Assembly (NCBI GenBank): GCA_025774865.1
Contig: JALGZO010000553.1
Location: 1-6,329, forward strand
Source of the DNA: a bacterium
Lineage (GTDB): Bacteria > ARS69
Length of the DNA: 6,329 nt
Direction: 5' to 3'
Below, piece after piece: positions 1-6,329 of the stretch. Under the pieces are notes generated by a model. The model was given only the letters and a program-made list of their open reading frames with translations. It ran no database searches and was not told the origin of the DNA. Every line of letters starts with the position of its first letter. Positions within the stretch are counted from its first letter, which is position 1. The position numbers and the translations under genes were made by a program.

Positions 1-161
1 AGGAGGTGGAACTGCGGCATGACGCTCGGACCGACATCTCTCTAGGTCTGGTCGAGGCGCGAAGCCGGCGCGTCGGGCGGATCAAACGAGATCGATTGGG
101 GGGGGCCCTTCGCAGTGCATGTGACCGTTGAGCTGCGGCTCACAACAAGAACGAGGTGCAA
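1..161. other. Upstream region without a convincing gene
   Basis: This stretch precedes the radical SAM gene. One plus-strand frame is open from position 3 to a TGA at 129-131 (about 42 codons, Arg-rich, with only moderate third-position G/C bias). It could be the 3' end of a gene that starts outside the window, but the peptide resembles no family I know. An AGGAGG at 1-6 precedes an ATG at 19 that opens only eight codons before a TAG. A run of eight G lies at 98-105. I see no clear promoter hexamers. Confidence 0.3.
153..156 (+). promoter_or_regulatory. Ribosome binding site of the radical SAM gene
   Basis: GAGG lies five bases before the ATG at 162. It overlaps the in-frame GTG at 156, which would be a start only two codons earlier with no Shine-Dalgarno sequence at normal spacing. 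This favours ATG 162 as the start. Confidence 0.6.
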
Positions 162-2060
162 ATGAGTTTCGCCGGCAAAGTGCTACAGGCCACCGGACAA
201 CTGGCCTGGGGAGCCCTCCAAGTCGTCAATACTCGCCTGCCGGAGACGCCGGCCGGAAAGCCGTCCTGGGCCCCGGCACCGTTGCTCAAGTCCCACGAGC
301 GTTCGAAGCCGCCGCTGGGGTACCCGCGAGAGACCGATTCCCTCTGCCCCGTGTGCGTGATCGAGACGCGCAATCAGATCCTCGACGGCAGCCGCGACGT
401 CTCCGAGCTGGTCGACGGCCACATCGGCGAGATCAAGGCACAGCTTTACGAGGACGAGCAGGGTCACGTCCGTGTGAAGAAGACGTGTCCCGAGCACGGC
501 ACGTTCGAGGACCTGCTCTCGATCGACTCCGCGTTCAGCCGCAAGATCGAGAGCCGGTTCCCAGGCCGCGACTACCGCACGCTCGGCGACGCCCTGATCC
601 ACGACCACGGCACGTCGTCGATCAAGTACGGTCGCGGCGCCGTGCTGACGATCGACCTGACGAACCGCTGCAACATGATGTGCAACCCATGCTTCATGGA
701 CGCGAACCAGGTGGGGTACGTCCACGAGCTCACTCTCGACGACATCAAGAGGATCCTGGACGACTCGATCTCGTTCAAACCGCGCCGGCAGATGTCCGTT
801 CAGTTCTCCGGCGGCGAGCCGACGCTGTCGCCGCACTTCCTGGACGCGTGCCGTTACGCGAAGAAGATCGGCTACGTGATGGTGCAGGCCGCGACGAACG
901 GCATCCGCTTCGCCCTCGAGCCCGAGTTCGCCCAGCAGGCGAAGGACGCCGGCTTCGACTTGGCGTACCTGCAGTTCGACGGCATCACGAACGAGGACAA
1001 CGCCCATCGCAAGGTGTCGAACCTGTTCGACGTCCGGCGCCAGGCCATCGATAGAATGGCCGCGGCGGGGATCCACGTCACGCCCGTCGTCACGGTCATC
1101 AACGGTGTCAACAACCACGTCGTCGGCGAGATCCTTCAGTACTCCATGGACAACCACCACATGATCGACGGTCCGGCGTTCCAGCCCGTCTCCTTCACGG
1201 GCCGCGACGAGGAGATCAGCGACGAGCAGCGACACCGCCAGCGCTACACGACCTCGCATCTCGCCCGGGACATCCAGCAGTACTTCGACGGGCGCATCGA
1301 CCCGTTGCGGGACTGGTTCCCGCTCGGCGCTGGAACGGCCCTGGCCGCCCTCGTCGACCACATCCGCGGCCCGGACACCACCTGGGGGCAGCTCTCCTGT
1401 TCCTGCCATCCGAACTGCGGTGCTTGTGTCTTGCTGGCTCGCAACAAGAAGACCAAGGACTGGGCACCCGTCTCGTCGTTCTTCGACCTCGACGCGTTCC
1501 TGGCGGACATCGACACCATCGTCGACTCCGGGCGCGGGAGGAAGCTGTCTCAGGCGCAGGTGGCGATGTCCCTGATCCGCAACTTCGACGAGAGCAAGGC
1601 GCCGGTGGGCCTGACCAGCCGCATTCTGATCGACATCCTGCGCAACCGACTCGGTGGGAAGAAGATCGACCCCGACGGGCCCGCAGCGCAGTGGGAAGTC
1701 ATGTGGTTCGCGAGCATGTGGTTCCAGGACCTGTGGACGTATGACTTCCGGCGCACCGAGATGTGCGTGATCCCCTACGGCACGCAGGAGGGGGAGATCT
1801 CCTTCTGCGCGTACAACACCGGCGTCGGATGGCGGCAGGTCGTGGAGAAGATGCACATGGTGGCGACGACCAAGGAGTGGTTCAAGACCCAGGGGCGCCA
1901 CCCCGTCTACGCGGGCGACCGCCCGATCCCGCTGAAGAAACTCCCGCTACAGGTCGTCTCGGTGCAGCCCAACGGTTCCGCGCCAGGAAACGGAGAAGAG
2001 CCGAACTCCCACGTGTCGCCAGCGAAGGAGAAGATCAGCACGCAGAGCGCCAGAACATAG
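162..2060 (+). CDS. Radical SAM protein, Tes-like (tetraether/membrane-spanning lipid synthase type)
   Basis: This is a 632-residue radical SAM enzyme. The core CxxxCxxC is C170, C174 and C177, which should bind the SAM-cleaving [4Fe-4S] cluster. FSGGEP at 215-220 is the SAM-binding GGE-type motif. The N-terminal module has CPVC (C62, C65) and CPEHG (C109-G113), a pattern I associate with the Tes/MJ0619 group, whose N-terminal domain binds a mononuclear metal. Further cysteines that could hold auxiliary clusters are C413, C415, C419 and C422 (SCSCHPNCGAC), C535, and C549 in FCAYN. Archaeal Tes joins lipid tails of membrane lipids by C-C bonds between unactivated carbons. Bacterial relatives have been proposed to make membrane-spanning lipids, and a similar role here is inference. 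Residues 1-25 could form an amphipathic helix, and the tail after about 597 is polar and probably disordered. The frame is intact. The next gene converges, so the gene is probably monocistronic or the last in its operon. Radical SAM assignment is near certain; substrate is not known. Confidence 0.9.
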   Translation: MSFAGKVLQATGQLAWGALQVVNTRLPETPAGKPSWAPAPLLKSHERSKPPLGYPRETDSLCPVCVIETRNQILDGSRDVSELVDGHIGEIKAQLYEDEQGHVRVKKTCPEHGTFEDLLSIDSAFSRKIESRFPGRDYRTLGDALIHDHGTSSIKYGRGAVLTIDLTNRCNMMCNPCFMDANQVGYVHELTLDDIKRILDDSISFKPRRQMSVQFSGGEPTLSPHFLDACRYAKKIGYVMVQAATNGIRFALEPEFAQQAKDAGFDLAYLQFDGITNEDNAHRKVSNLFDVRRQAIDRMAAAGIHVTPVVTVINGVNNHVVGEILQYSMDNHHMIDGPAFQPVSFTGRDEEISDEQRHRQRYTTSHLARDIQQYFDGRIDPLRDWFPLGAGTALAALVDHIRGPDTTWGQLSCSCHPNCGACVLLARNKKTKDWAPVSSFFDLDAFLADIDTIVDSGRGRKLSQAQVAMSLIRNFDESKAPVGLTSRILIDILRNRLGGKKIDPDGPAAQWEVMWFASMWFQDLWTYDFRRTEMCVIPYGTQEGEISFCAYNTGVGWRQVVEKMHMVATTKEWFKTQGRHPVYAGDRPIPLKKLPLQVVSVQPNGSAPGNGEEPNSHVSPAKEKISTQSART

Positions 2061-2063
2061 CCA

Positions 2064-2090
2064 CCGGAGGGCTTTGCCCGATTCCTCCGG
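2064..2090 (+). terminator. Possible hairpin terminator after the radical SAM gene
   Basis: A perfect 7-bp inverted repeat, CCGGAGG (2064-2070) and CCTCCGG (2084-2090), with a 13-base loop, starts four bases after the stop codon. An alternative inner stem is GGGC-TTT-GCCC (2069-2079). The position suits transcript termination, but no T-tract follows on either strand. It may be only a transcript-stabilising hairpin. Confidence 0.35.
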
Positions 2091-2184
2091 AAACACGGTG
2101 CATCATCGACTCGGGTCAGGGCCGGGATTCCGTTCGCTCGCTGCACGGGAGGCCGCCGGCGACTTGCGCCGTCGCGGTGACGCG

Positions 2185-2490
2185 CTAACTGGCCTTCTTG
2201 TAGCGCCCGACTTCCCGCTCGAGGCGACCCTCGAGACGGTCGCGCTCGACCTCGAGCTCGTAGTCCATCTGAAGGCCGAGCCAGAACCCCGGCGACATGT
2301 TGAAGTAGCGGGCCAGCCGAAGTGCCGTGTCTGCCGTAACCCGTCGTTTCCCGAGCACGATCTCGTTCACGCGACGGGGAGGCACGCCGATCTCACGCGC
2401 CAGGTAATTCTGGCTCAGCTCCATGGGGATCAGGAACTCCTCGAGCAGGATTTCCCCAGGGTGAACGGGATCGAGTCTCTTACGGGCCAT
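2185..2490 (-). CDS. higA: HigA-family antitoxin, XRE-type HTH regulator
   Basis: This 101-residue protein has the typical length and features of the HigA antidote family. HPGEILLEEFL at 10-20 is the family's N-terminal signature. A Cro/CI-type helix-turn-helix follows at about 25-63 (LSQNYLAREIGV, then RRVNEIVLGKR), and then the conserved NMSPGFWLGLQ at 64-74. The C-terminal tail (about 76-101) is charged and helical. HigA proteins bind and neutralise the mRNA-cleaving toxin HigB and repress their own operon. The start is ATG 2490, with GAGG at 2496-2499 five bases before it. A TTG further upstream (2511) would add seven residues and lacks support. In higBA operons the toxin gene comes first, and here the C-terminal codons of such a gene end seven bases upstream. 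The toxin is broken, so HigA now appears to be an orphan that might act only as a repressor or protect against a HigB encoded elsewhere. Confidence 0.9.
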   Translation of the reverse strand: MARKRLDPVHPGEILLEEFLIPMELSQNYLAREIGVPPRRVNEIVLGKRRVTADTALRLARYFNMSPGFWLGLQMDYELEVERDRLEGRLEREVGRYKKAS

Positions 2491-2495
2491 GATCG

Positions 2496-2499
2496 CCTC
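2496..2499 (-). promoter_or_regulatory. Ribosome binding site of higA overlapping the higB stop
   Basis: On the minus strand GAGG lies five bases before ATG 2490, and its first bases are part of the TGA (2500-2498) that ends the higB remnant. This arrangement is typical of translationally coupled toxin-antitoxin pairs and supports ATG 2490 as the start. Confidence 0.6.
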
Positions 2500-2563
2500 A
2501 GTGGTAGTCAACGATCTCTACGTCGAGGGCATCCCCGCGAGCCATCGATTTCCAGCGCCTTGA
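2498..2563 (-). pseudogene. higB: C-terminal remnant of a HigB/RelE-type toxin gene
   Basis: On the minus strand, the codons directly before higA read GDALDVEIVDYH followed by TGA. The ending DVEIVDYH is characteristic of HigB toxins (RelE/ParE superfamily ribosome-dependent mRNases), and it sits exactly where a higB gene should end. An intact HigB has about 90-115 residues. Here the frame meets a stop (TGA, 2566-2564) only 21 codons upstream, and none of the three frames further upstream shows recognisable HigB sequence. The stub cannot encode a working toxin, since most of the fold is absent. An internal deletion or replacement has probably removed the rest. The identification rests on a short match, made much stronger by its position and frame. 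Confidence 0.7.
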
Positions 2564-2602
2564 TCATGCGGCCGCCAGTTCAGAAGTGATCCTGCGGCCG
2601 AC
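2561..2602. repeat. Imperfect 16-bp direct repeat, 26-bp period
   Basis: TGATCATGCGGCCGCC at 2561-2576 and TGATCCTGCGGCCGAC at 2587-2602 match at 14 of 16 positions. The pair lies between the transporter stop codon and the higB stub. It might be a scar of the event that removed higB, a pair of regulator sites, or coincidence in GC-rich DNA. Confidence 0.4.
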
Positions 2603-2639
2603 GAGATGGTCCACGACATCGCGCCGCACGCTGTGTCGG

Positions 2640-3962
2640 TTAGGGCCCCGCTCGAGCCGCATTCTGCTTCCGTTTCGTCATGAGCGGGAGGAGGAAGATG
2701 CAGAGCAGCCCGAAGCACCCGTCCACGAGGAGGGTGTTGGGGTAGCCGAACCGCTCGATCCACCACCCCTGCCACTTCGCGCTGTAGGCGATCACCAAGT
2801 TCAGAACCGCCATGTAGGCGGTGAATTGGGTGGCCGCCACCGCGGGCGTGGTCACGTCCATGAACAGCGCGGTCCGCGTTCCGTACATGAGCCCGTTAAC
2901 GACCGCGTACAGCAGGGTCGCGATCCAGAAGGCCTGGAAGAGCGCCGGCGGCGCGATCGGGCGGTCCGCAGCCAGGACGTCCACGGGCATGATCCATCCG
3001 TGATGCTTGAGCACAACGGAGAGGTAGAACACGGGGATCGAGATCAGAGCGATGTAGATGCCGAGCGCGCGACGCCGCCCGATCCGATCGGAGAGCTGGC
3101 CGCCGGCGATGCACCCGCCGGCGGAAAGAACCGTCGACCAGAAGGCGAGGTTGGCGATGCCCGCATCGGTCATGCCGATCTCGACCGCAAGGTTCGACTG
3201 GAGGGCCAGGCCCAGGCTCATCGCCCCCGCCGGGAGCAGGGCGAACAGGAAACCGACGAACGCCGGCCGCGAGCCGAACATGGCCTTCACCGAGTCCTTC
3301 AGGAACGTCCAGATCTCGTGGAGGATGTGCGCGGCGGCCCCCTCGCCGCCGTCGTCGGGCGTGGCCTCCACCCTCGGTTCCTTGAGGGGTAGGGCCACCA
3401 GCAGGGTGACGGACAGGATGCACGCGCCCACGAAGAAGAACGTGCTCGAGAAGGGCATGAAGGCGGTGAGCCAGAGGACGCCCGAGCCGCCGATGGTCTG
3501 ACCCAGATATGCCGCCCCGAACATGAGTCCGTTGGCCAGGCCGCGCTCGTGCTCCCCGAGCACCTGGACCGCGAGCGCGTCGATGGCTACGTCTTGAGTG
3601 GCCGCGAAGACATTGTGCACAAGGAGCAGGATCGTGAAGAGCTTGAGCTCGTCGGGCAGATCCACCCCCACCGTGGCGACGAGGGTGAGGACCATGAGGC
3701 ACTGGCAGCCGACGATCCACATTCGCCGCCGCCCCCATCGCTCGACGTGAATGAGGTCGACGACCGGGCCGACCACGAACTTGAAGGACCAGGGAATGTA
3801 GAACGACGCGATGAAGGCGCCGATCTCCTCCGGGCCCACGCCCTGGCGGCGGAGCTGGGTGGCCACCGCGGTGGCCACGAACCCCAGGGGGATGCCTTCC
3901 GTCAGGTAGAGGAAGAAGAACGCGGTGAGTCGCCCGCGCTTGCTCGCCAGCAGGTTCGGCAT
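2640..3962 (-). CDS. MFS transporter, AmpG/PAT family (12 TM)
   Basis: This 440-residue integral membrane protein has about 12 hydrophobic segments: roughly 12-35, 47-71, 80-100, 106-134, 145-165, 168-192, 232-255, 265-290, 300-320, 340-360, 370-392 and 403-425. A charged loop lies between TM6 and TM7. Family signatures are WSFKF with GPVVD (58-69), the basic GRRR loop (77-80) and ATQDVAIDA (121-129), which corresponds to the QD-D element of AmpG. The second half has GGQLSDRIGRRR, a form of MFS motif A. AmpG of Proteobacteria imports anhydro-muropeptides for cell-wall recycling, and eukaryotic relatives carry acetyl-CoA. The substrate here is unknown, and no muropeptide-recycling gene lies nearby. 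The start is bounded by an in-frame TAG (3974-3972) four codons before the ATG, although no good ribosome site is visible. The gene precedes the higB stub on the same strand with a gap of about 75 bases, so co-transcription with higA is possible. Confidence 0.85.
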   Translation of the reverse strand: MPNLLASKRGRLTAFFFLYLTEGIPLGFVATAVATQLRRQGVGPEEIGAFIASFYIPWSFKFVVGPVVDLIHVERWGRRRMWIVGCQCLMVLTLVATVGVDLPDELKLFTILLLVHNVFAATQDVAIDALAVQVLGEHERGLANGLMFGAAYLGQTIGGSGVLWLTAFMPFSSTFFFVGACILSVTLLVALPLKEPRVEATPDDGGEGAAAHILHEIWTFLKDSVKAMFGSRPAFVGFLFALLPAGAMSLGLALQSNLAVEIGMTDAGIANLAFWSTVLSAGGCIAGGQLSDRIGRRRALGIYIALISIPVFYLSVVLKHHGWIMPVDVLAADRPIAPPALFQAFWIATLLYAVVNGLMYGTRTALFMDVTTPAVAATQFTAYMAVLNLVIAYSAKWQGWWIERFGYPNTLLVDGCFGLLCIFLLPLMTKRKQNAARAGP

Positions 3963-4295
3963 TCGGGGAGACTAAGGCCTCGCGCGGTCCGGTGCCATCG
4001 TAGACCCGGCAGCCGCCCGGCGTGGGTGCGAGACAATGGGAGCTTCTCCAAGCGGTGGGTTCGTCGTGGGACTCGAGGCCGGCAACAAGGGCGAAGGGAT
4101 CAACATCAGGACGACGGAGACATGGAAGCGCACGCGAACATCCTGGTACCGCTGCAGGCGGCCTACACCCCACGTATCAGTCCGCCCAGACGCCCGTCCG
4201 TGATTCAAAGGCGGATCAGGGACTCATCTACCAGGCCCGGAGTCCGAGAGGCCATTGCACGCACTCCGAGCCCGGGGCGTCGTAGGAGGGACAGG
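3963..4295. other. Divergent intergenic region
   Basis: This 333-base gap separates the 5' ends of the transporter gene (-) and the FG-GAP gene (+), so it should hold promoters for both. I found no pair of hexamers at proper spacing that I would call. A TACGAT on the minus strand resembles a -10 element but has no partner at -35. CGGAGT (4238-4243) and ACTCCG (4263-4268) could form a weak 6-bp hairpin just before the FG-GAP ribosome site. Open frames cross the gap, but their translations are Arg/Pro/Ser-rich and resemble nothing known. Confidence 0.5.
4284..4290 (+). promoter_or_regulatory. Strong ribosome binding site of the FG-GAP gene
   Basis: AGGAGGG lies five bases before the ATG at 4296. 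The reading frame stays open far upstream, into the divergent transporter gene, so this site together with the signal peptide that begins at 4296 decides the start. Confidence 0.85.
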
Positions 4296-6329
4296 ATGAA
4301 CAGAATACGCGCGGCGCTCGCGGTCATGACACTGACCGCGGCGTTCCTCGGGCACGCGGCGATCGGCTCCGCCCAGACCGGCGTGGATGTGGAGAGCTAC
4401 TTCGTGGCTCCGTGGCGGGCCTGGGATGCCGGCTATTTCGCGAGCACCGCCGGCATTCCGGACGGCGGGTTCGGCCCGGAGGCGATGGCCGTCGGAGACA
4501 TGAATGGCGACGGCATTGCGGACGTGGTGATGTCGCACTCGTATTTCGGGTTCCCGGGCGTCTCCGTCATGTTCGGACAGGGCGCCGGGATCTTCGGCGA
4601 GCCGGTCTATTACGGCACGTCGCACAGCGTGAACGTGATCGACCTCGAGCTCCACGACTTCGACGCCGACGGCGACCTGGACGTCTTCGGGGCGATCTAC
4701 GGCAACTCCGGCTCCGGTACCGCCGTGGGGCTCTGGCGCAACAACGGAAACGGCGCTCTCGGGCCGCGTCAAAACCTCACTGTCGGCCAGGGCCCGTGGG
4801 ACATCGAGCTCGCCGACGTCACCGGCGACGGGATCGCCGACCTCGTCGTCACCGAACAGGGCCTCATCAACGGGAACAACACGCTTTCCATGAGGGAGCA
4901 CAACGGGCTCTCCGGCGGCGCCGCGGGCTTCCTGGCACCGGTGGTCTCGACGACCGTCAACGGGGCGCAGGGTCTCGCCGTGGTCGACATGGACGGCGAC
5001 GGGTTGCGGGACGTCGTTGTGGGGGGCAACTACTTCCGCAACATGGGCGTGGGGATCAACACGGGCGGAGGCTCGTTCGCACCGCCGTCGGTGACGTACG
5101 ACCTCGACTACTACACGAGCTACACCTCGGCCAACCTGTTCGCGGCGGATTTCGACAACGACGGCGACAACGACGTCGCGACCTCCTCGGGCGGCGCGCT
5201 CTGCATCTGGCGCAACGACGGCACGGGTGCTCTCACCGGGGCCAACGGCGCCGAGTCCTATCTTTTCGCGCGGCCCGATCCCCTGGCGCCGGGCGGCACC
5301 GCCTCGGGAGTCAACTCGCACCGACTGAAGGCGATCGACATCAACGGGGACGGCTGGCTGGACATCCTGAGCGCCAACTCCAGCGGCCGCTCGGGCGAGA
5401 GCTGGAACGTGGTGCTCAATGACGGCACGGGCACGTTCCTCGATCCGGTGGCGTACCACTGCTCGCAGAACACCTACGACATCGATGTCGCCGACGTCGA
5501 TGCGGACGGCGACCTGGACGTGCTCACGATCGCCCACTTCTCGAGCGCGCTCACCGTCCACCTGAACCAGGGCGGAGCGGACTTCCGCGTGATTCCGCCG
5601 TCTGCGCCGGCCGAGGGGGCGGCCCAGCAGCTCGCGGTCGCGGACCTGGAGCTCGACGGAGACATGGACGCCGTCACCATCGGCAACCGGGCGACAATCC
5701 TGCGGAACCCGGGCGACGGCACGCTCGTTCCCGACCCGTCCTCCTACATCACTCCGATGAACGGCAAGGATGTCGTCCTCGAAGATTTCAACGGGGATTC
5801 CTACCCGGACATGGTCATCGGGCCGGACTCGGCGTATCCGCCCTACGTCATCGGCGTGTCGCTGAACGACGGGACGGGGTCGTTCCTCCCCGGAACGATC
5901 TTTTGGCCGTTGGGAGGCAGCTGCGGGACGGGGACGCTCGCGACCGGCGACTTCGACCACGACGGGGACGTGGACATCGCCCTGAACGAGGAGCAACGCT
6001 GCTTCGGGGACCTGTACAGACTCTCGTCGGCGGCTTCGGGCTCGCGACGGCCGACTTCGACAACGACGGAAATCTGGATCTCATCACGGCCCCGGTCGAC
6101 TTCAACAAGACCTTCACGGTCTACCCGGGGAACGGTGACATGACGTTCGGGGCGGGCATCACCACCACCGGCCCGCTTCCCCCGAGCCGTACGTACCTCG
6201 GGCTCTTTCGGGTCGCCGACTTTGATCAGAACGGAATCCTGGACGTCGCCACGCTGCTCGATGAGCAGGCGTTCGGCACCAACATCGCGGGGGTATTCCT
6301 TGGCAACGGGGACGGCACGTTCGCCTCGA
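4296..6329 (+). CDS. Exported FG-GAP/VCBS repeat beta-propeller protein, frameshifted, 3' partial
   Basis: The protein starts with a clear Sec signal peptide: N-terminal Arg residues, a hydrophobic core at about 6-23, and a probable cleavage after GSA (residue 26). After it come repeats of the type DxNxDGxxDxxx, which bind calcium within FG-GAP/VCBS beta-propeller blades. Their first Asp residues are at 68, 121, 174, 231, 285, 348, 400, 450 (degenerate), 497 and 552, a period of about 53 residues. Between them recur the companion phrases NDGTG or NNGNG followed by F or L. The original frame then derails after CFGDLY and would stop at TGA 6141-6143 (615 residues). The repeats continue in another frame (VGGFGLATADFDNDGNLDL and VADFDQNGILDVATL) to the window edge. 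One base therefore appears to be missing near 6014-6022, by mutation or by assembly error. No C-terminal sorting domain can be seen because the gene is cut off. Such proteins are usually extracellular or cell-surface adhesins or structural proteins. The partner is unknown. Confidence 0.85.
4497..6253 (+). repeat. At least 12 FG-GAP/VCBS calcium-binding repeats
   Basis: Coding repeats, diverged at the DNA level, each contain one Asp-rich calcium loop. The first Asp codons are at 4497, 4656, 4815, 4986, 5148, 5337, 5493, 5643, 5784 and 5949 in the first frame, then at 6053 and 6218 in the shifted frame. The spacing is mostly 140-190 bases. The array continues beyond the right edge. Confidence 0.85.

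Noticed and set aside
183-1901. A 572-codon open frame on the minus strand opposite the radical SAM gene
   Set aside because: The plus strand encodes an unmistakable radical SAM enzyme with all its motifs. The antisense translation is Val/Arg/Asp-rich low-complexity sequence, as expected opposite a high-GC gene.
2518-2775. An 85-codon minus-strand frame just upstream of higA, considered as a substitute toxin
   Set aside because: It overlaps the transporter's 3' end, shows no toxin motif, and is in a different frame from the DVEIVDYH ending.
2586-3392. A 268-codon plus-strand frame opposite the transporter
   Set aside because: Its translation is Arg/Glu/Pro-rich without recognisable domains and lies opposite a clear membrane protein gene.
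2896-4173. A 425-codon minus-strand frame overlapping the transporter gene
   Set aside because: It is an out-of-frame Arg/Pro/Gly-rich shadow. The transporter frame carries the membrane segments and AmpG-type motifs.
3972-4285. Small open frames in the divergent gap, considered as a hidden small gene
   Set aside because: Frames on both strands translate to Arg/Pro/Ser-rich sequence with no ribosome site or known family, so chance opening in GC-rich DNA is enough to explain them.
3549-4295. N-terminal extension of the FG-GAP frame by 249 codons
   Set aside because: It overlaps the oppositely oriented transporter gene and translates to charged nonsense. The strong AGGAGGG plus the signal peptide at 4296 give the real start.
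4224-5996. A 590-codon open frame on the minus strand opposite the FG-GAP gene
   Set aside because: It mirrors the GAC/GGC-rich calcium-binding repeats. Its Val/Arg-rich translation shows no fold or start signal.
162-6329. A single functional cluster or new defence system made of all the genes
   Set aside because: The gene orientations are mixed (+, -, -, +), gaps separate unrelated families, and no effector, mobility or immunity genes accompany the TA remnant.

Overview
The window is compact, GC-rich bacterial DNA with G/C-biased third codon positions. It holds three full-length genes, one gene that runs off the right edge, and one gene remnant. No rRNA, tRNA, CRISPR array, transposase or integrase could be recognised. 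The sequence does not fix the taxon. FG-GAP surface proteins and Tes-like radical SAM enzymes both occur in many high-GC environmental bacteria, so I name no phylum.

Layout, left to right. Positions 1-161 are a short upstream region with no convincing gene. Positions 162-2060 (+) encode a 632-residue radical SAM protein. Its cysteine pattern (an N-terminal CPxC plus CPEHG module, a CxxxCxxC core, a central cysteine cluster and a C-terminal FCAYN motif) resembles tetraether lipid synthase (Tes, MJ0619-like) and its bacterial relatives. A short hairpin follows its stop codon. Positions 2185-2490 (-) encode a HigA-type antitoxin. Directly upstream of it, in the position and frame expected for the HigB toxin, only a C-terminal stub ending in DVEIVDYH is left (2498-2563). 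Positions 2640-3962 (-) encode a 12-TM transporter of the AmpG/PAT branch of the major facilitator superfamily. A 333-bp divergent intergenic region follows. Positions 4296-6329 (+) encode an exported protein with at least 12 calcium-binding FG-GAP/VCBS-type repeats. It is cut by the window edge and carries an apparent one-base frameshift near 6014-6022.

The genes do not form one obvious operon. The radical SAM gene converges on the higA/transporter block, and the FG-GAP gene diverges from the transporter. Only higA and the higB stub are clearly linked, as the remains of a toxin-antitoxin operon. The most interesting items are the Tes-like enzyme (a possible lipid-tail coupling enzyme in a bacterium), the eroded higBA locus with a surviving antitoxin, and the frameshifted FG-GAP gene. 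I found no evidence for a new multi-gene system.
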